This document shows, piece after piece, positions 4,585-7,763 of a DNA stretch of 7,763 bases. Numbering within the stretch: the stretch's first letter is position 1; every line of letters begins with the position of its first letter. The stretch is taken from NCBI GenBank assembly GCA_023433265.1, contig JAEZDR010000013.1:1-7763 (forward strand), read 5' to 3'. The notes under the pieces were generated by a model. The model saw nothing but the letters and a program-made list of their open reading frames with translations. It did no database searches and had not been told where the DNA came from. The stretch comes from Bacteroidota bacterium. GTDB taxonomy: Bacteria; Bacteroidota; Bacteroidia; Chitinophagales; Chitinophagaceae. The position numbers and the translations under genes are program-made.

Positions 4585-7344
4585 TTATATTTTGAAAGCT
4601 GTGTCTATTATTTCTCCCTGTTCTTTCGCATGTACCTTTCCAAAGCCGGTAGCCGTAGATGCTGATGGCCGGCGGCTAATGATTCCATAGTTAATTTTCT
4701 TCAGGTTCATTTGAAGGAACGATGCGGCTCCCATATTCAGCGGTTCCTCTTGTACCCAAAACCAAACGGCTTTACTGTACTTAACATACAGTGCTTCCAA
4801 CTGCTTTTGCGGAAGGGGATAGAGTTGTTCTATTCTTATTACTGCTACGTCTTCCCGGTTTTCTTTTTGCTTCCTGTCAAGCAACTCAAAGAATATTTTG
4901 CCTGTGCAAAGCATTACCTTTTTGATGGTTCCGGGATCTTTCACCGTGGCGTCATCAATCACTTCGCGGAAGCTGCCCTTAACAAACTCATCTACATGAC
5001 TATAGCTGGATGCAAGACGAAGGTTAGCCTTGGGAGCAAAATTGATAAGCGGTTTCCTGAATGGCCATTTCAACTGCCTGCGGAGCGCATGGAAGAAGTT
5101 GGCGGCTGTAGTAATGTTTGTAACCACAATGTTGTCTTCAGCACACATTTGTAAAAACCGTTCCATCCGGCCGCTGCTGTGTTCAGGTCCCTGTCCTTCA
5201 TATCCATGTGGCAATAACATCACCAGGCCGTTCATACGGTTCCACTTTTGTTCACCTGCCGTTATAAACTGGTCAATCATAGTTTGGGCACCATTGGCAA
5301 AGTCGCCGAACTGTGCTTCCCAAACAACAAGTGCATTGGGGTTAGCCATAGCATAACCATATTCAAACCCTAACACGCCATATTCACTCAATAATGAGTT
5401 ATAGATCTTGAAGTGCTTCTGATCTGCAGTAAAATGGTTAAGCCTGTTGTAGCGCTTCCCGGTCTTTTCGTCGGAAAGTACGGCATGCCGGTGGCTGAAA
5501 GTACCACGCTTTACATCCTGCCCGCTCATCCTTACCATATTGCCTTCCAGCAGGAGGCTGCCATAGGCTAGCAATTCTGCCGTAGCCCAGTCTACCTTTT
5601 TTTCTGTATCAAATAACTTCTGTTTGTCTTGCAAAAGTTTTTCAACTTTCTTCAGAGGGGTGAACCCTTCCGGAACTTTCATCAGGCCTGAAAACAAAAG
5701 TTTGAAACGGTCCTCATCGATCGCTGTGTTTGGTGAGGAGTGGAAATCTTCTTCTTTCGCTCTCCTTAAACTTCTCCACCATTCTTCGGGCTGTTGATAC
5801 TTATAAGGAAGCGGGTTTTGTTTTACTTCATCCAGCCGTTCCTGCAAATCGCCCCAAAACTTCTTCTCCATTTCCTTCGCCAACTCCTTAGCTTCAGGTT
5901 CACCGTTTTCCAGGAGGTATTGTGTGTAAACCTCGCGCGGGTTCTGATGCTTTTCAATCAGGGAGTAAAGTTGTGGTTGTGTATATTTCGGATCGTCTCC
6001 TTCATTATGGCCATGGCGGCGATAACATAGTAAGTCGATAAAAATATCTGAATTGAATTTCTGCCTGTACTCTGTTGCAAGTTGTACAGCTTTCACCATG
6101 GCTTCGGGATCGTCTCCGTTTACGTGCAGCACGGGAGCTTGTATCATGGCTGCGATGGAAGTACAATAGTCGGCGCTGCGGGCATCATCAAAGTCGGTAG
6201 TGAAGCCTATTTGATTATTTATCACAAGGTGAATGGTACCACCTGTATAGAAACCACGCAAATAAGCCATTTGAACTACTTCATACACCACTCCCTGTCC
6301 TGCCATGGAGGCATCGCCGTGGATGAGAATAGGCAACACCTTATCATAATCAGATGCATAGGTTACATCTGCTTTGGCCCGGCAAAAACCAAGCACCACA
6401 GGATTAACGGCTTCCAGGTGCGATGGGTTAGGGGCGAGCTTAAGGTGAATGGTTTTTCCACTTGCAGTTTCCACATCGCTACCAAAACCCAGGTGATATT
6501 TCACGTCGCCGCTGCCCATCGTCGTATCCGGCATGGAGGCAGCTTCAAACTCACTGAATATTTGCTCATAGGTTTTGCCCAGCACATTCGCCAGCACGTT
6601 AAGCCTGCCGCGGTGGGCCATGCCTATCACTACTTCTTCCACGCCGTCGTTCGCCGCGTTGTCTATGATAGCGTCTAAGGCAGGTATCATGGTTTCGCCT
6701 CCTTCCAGCGAAAACCTTTTTTGTCCTATGTATTTTGTGTGGAGGAATTTCTCAAAGATTACTCCTTCGTTCAGTTTTTCTAATATCCGGCGGCGCTGTG
6801 GAAGAGAAAGGGGCTTTTCCATGCGTTCTTCTGCAGCATGTTCTATCCAGCGGAGACGCTCAAGGTCATTTACATAGGCATACTCAATGCCTACGGACGA
6901 CGAATAAACCGCTTTCAACCGGGTAAGGATTTCACGCAAAGTCGCTCCTGCCATGTCAAGTAACAGCCCTGCCTGGAACTTTGTTTCCATGTCAGCCTCG
7001 CTTAGACCAAAGTTTTCCAGTTCCAGCCTCGGCTTCCTGTCCTTTCTTGGCCTGATGGGGTTGGTTTTTGCAATCAGGTGCGCCTTTTTACGCCATGCTT
7101 TGATGAGGCGGTAAACCGAAAGTTCTTTATGGATGTCAACTCCTGAAGCACTGGCTACCTGTTGCACATTTTCAACAGCTACAGGTTGCTTTTCGCCATT
7201 TGCTCCGAGCTGGTAAGCAAAGTCGAACCCCTCAAAGAACTTTTTTAAATCAGGATCAACAGATTCCGGGTTCTTAACAAAGTCCTTATATAGATTTTCT
7301 ATGTAGGCGGGATGAGAATTAGTGATATAGCTAAAGTCCTTCAT
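4585..7344 (-). CDS. sucA: 2-oxoglutarate dehydrogenase E1 component (thiamine diphosphate-dependent)
   Basis: This 919-residue enzyme decarboxylates 2-oxoglutarate and passes the succinyl group to the lipoyl arms of SucB. Its length is close to the roughly 930 residues usual for the family. The N-terminal E2-docking segment is present (SHPAYIENLYKDF, 10-22). The active-site histidines are H244 in MAHRGRLN and H284 in KYHLGF, which correspond to H260 and H298 of the E. coli enzyme. Thiamine-diphosphate/Mg binding is seen as HGDASMAGQG (342-351, D344) and NNQIGFTT (376-383, N377). YRRHGHNEGDDP (441-452) follows. The transketolase-like pyrimidine domain has GQDVKRGTFSHRHAV (608-622) and LPHGYEGQGPEHSS (711-724), and the C-terminal domain ends with RRPSASTATG (891-900). 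The start gives the family's N-terminus directly and lies about 35 bases from a promoter candidate. sucB follows in the same operon; the E3 subunit is not in the window. Confidence 0.98.
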   Translation of the reverse strand: MKDFSYITNSHPAYIENLYKDFVKNPESVDPDLKKFFEGFDFAYQLGANGEKQPVAVENVQQVASASGVDIHKELSVYRLIKAWRKKAHLIAKTNPIRPRKDRKPRLELENFGLSEADMETKFQAGLLLDMAGATLREILTRLKAVYSSSVGIEYAYVNDLERLRWIEHAAEERMEKPLSLPQRRRILEKLNEGVIFEKFLHTKYIGQKRFSLEGGETMIPALDAIIDNAANDGVEEVVIGMAHRGRLNVLANVLGKTYEQIFSEFEAASMPDTTMGSGDVKYHLGFGSDVETASGKTIHLKLAPNPSHLEAVNPVVLGFCRAKADVTYASDYDKVLPILIHGDASMAGQGVVYEVVQMAYLRGFYTGGTIHLVINNQIGFTTDFDDARSADYCTSIAAMIQAPVLHVNGDDPEAMVKAVQLATEYRQKFNSDIFIDLLCYRRHGHNEGDDPKYTQPQLYSLIEKHQNPREVYTQYLLENGEPEAKELAKEMEKKFWGDLQERLDEVKQNPLPYKYQQPEEWWRSLRRAKEEDFHSSPNTAIDEDRFKLLFSGLMKVPEGFTPLKKVEKLLQDKQKLFDTEKKVDWATAELLAYGSLLLEGNMVRMSGQDVKRGTFSHRHAVLSDEKTGKRYNRLNHFTADQKHFKIYNSLLSEYGVLGFEYGYAMANPNALVVWEAQFGDFANGAQTMIDQFITAGEQKWNRMNGLVMLLPHGYEGQGPEHSSGRMERFLQMCAEDNIVVTNITTAANFFHALRRQLKWPFRKPLINFAPKANLRLASSYSHVDEFVKGSFREVIDDATVKDPGTIKKVMLCTGKIFFELLDRKQKENREDVAVIRIEQLYPLPQKQLEALYVKYSKAVWFWVQEEPLNMGAASFLQMNLKKINYGIISRRPSASTATGFGKVHAKEQGEIIDTAFKI

Positions 7345-7378
7345 GCAAGTATATTGAAATAACTGCGCTAGCAGGCTG

Positions 7379-7411
7379 CAAATATCGGGTATATAAAGAA
7401 TTTTTACCCAA
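7379..7411 (-). promoter_or_regulatory. probable promoter of the sucA-sucB operon
   Basis: Read on the minus strand, TTG (complement of 7409-7411) is followed after 22 bases by GATATTTG (complement of 7379-7386). This differs from the Bacteroidota -7 consensus TAnnTTTG only at its first fixed base. Transcription would start about 25-30 bases before the sucA ATG, giving a short leader. Position and match are good, but this is a pattern call. Confidence 0.5.
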
Positions 7412-7679
7412 TGTCTTTTAGCCGTATTTGCGCCCCGCTTAGGGAAGCAAAGAGCCGCCCGCGTAGGACGTTCCCCATTGAATTCTGGAGTGACCCTTGG
7501 GAATTGCCTCCCGGCGGTATGTGCATCCTTGCTTTTGGCGGTGTACTCTCCGTCACTGGTTATTGCAGACTGTGCCGATGTACCGTAGTGTCCTTACCGA
7601 TACATAGGAGATACCCTGAAGACATGTTGGGTAACTACCGGATGGTGGGTGAAGTGTATGCGGGTGGATGGTTAAGGGT
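7411..7679. other. unassigned GC-rich region upstream of sucA
   Basis: The plus strand is open from an ATG at 7411 to a TGA at 7687-7689, which would give 92 residues with segments such as FWSDPWELPPGG (26-37) and LGNYRMVGEVYAGGWL (73-88). I recognise no family and cannot assert that it is a gene. It would start inside the sucA promoter and end inside the 11-bp repeat array, and no plus-strand promoter is visible. GC content by hand count is about 59% over 7421-7560, well above the array that follows (about 35% in 7701-7763). It may be a repetitive or transferred element, a structured RNA, or an unrecognised small gene. No tRNA or known RNA motif was seen. Confidence 0.3.
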
Positions 7680-7763
7680 AGTCGTGTGATAGTCGTGTGA
7701 TCTTCGTATTATCCTCATTTTATTTTAGTATTATCCGCTTGTGATCTGCGCATGATCTAAGTG
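7680..7763 (+). repeat. array of degenerate 11-bp tandem repeats, running off the window
   Basis: From 7680 the sequence divides into seven full 11-base units and a partial eighth that reaches the window edge. The first two (7680-7690 and 7691-7701) are identical, AGTCGTGTGAT. The next five (from 7702, 7713, 7724, 7735 and 7746) diverge around a consensus CTTCGTRTKAT. T at unit position 8, A at 10 and T at 11 are the same in all seven full units; C4, G5 and T6 are conserved in most. Since 11 is not a multiple of 3, the array is not a simple protein repeat. The period is close to one turn of the DNA helix. There are no spacers, so it is not a CRISPR. Confidence 0.75.

Noticed and set aside
6082..6678. 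Plus-strand open frame of 198 codons inside sucA
   Set aside because: Antisense to the most conserved part of the E1 active site; its His/Ile-rich translation is not protein-like in any family I know.
7680..7763. CRISPR array
   Set aside because: The units are contiguous 11-mers with no unique spacers and are far too short for CRISPR repeats.

Overview
The window most likely comes from a member of the Bacteroidota, probably near the Chitinophagaceae. This rests on the protein sequences, the near absence of Shine-Dalgarno sequences before the main genes, a match to the Bacteroidota-type promoter (TTG / TAnnTTTG) upstream of sucA, and a 2-oxoglutarate dehydrogenase E2 with two lipoyl domains. 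The placement is an inference from sequence character, not from a database search.

Layout. Positions 1-71 carry what looks like the tail of an upstream gene that ends in an ATGA overlap with a FAD-dependent oxidoreductase (68-1129, +) resembling the oxidase half of the tRNA-modifying enzyme MnmC. That gene meets, tail to tail with a 4-bp overlap, a secreted YD-repeat-like protein (1126-1887, -). A 171-bp divergent intergenic region follows, with a small hairpin just before a gene for an extremely acidic 109-residue protein (2059-2388, +). A strong bidirectional terminator (2399-2429) separates this from a 107-residue protein of unknown function (2443-2766, -). The next ~200 bp hold a probable 32-residue single-span membrane protein (2873-2971, +), preceded by an 8-bp palindrome and a purine-rich SD-like tract.

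The right half is the sucA-sucB operon on the minus strand: 2-oxoglutarate dehydrogenase E1 (4585-7344) followed after 46 bp by the dihydrolipoyl succinyltransferase E2 (2982-4538). Together they make the first two enzymes of the TCA-cycle complex that converts 2-oxoglutarate to succinyl-CoA. The E3 subunit (lpd) is not in the window and must be encoded elsewhere. A plausible promoter lies about 35 bp upstream of sucA.

The last ~350 bp hold no convincing gene. They contain a GC-rich stretch (about 59% in 7421-7560) with an open frame that I do not recognise, then an AT-rich array of degenerate 11-bp tandem units (7680 to the window edge). This array is the most unusual structure in the window. 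I found no convincing new multi-gene system; most of the window is housekeeping metabolism interspersed with small lineage-type hypothetical genes.
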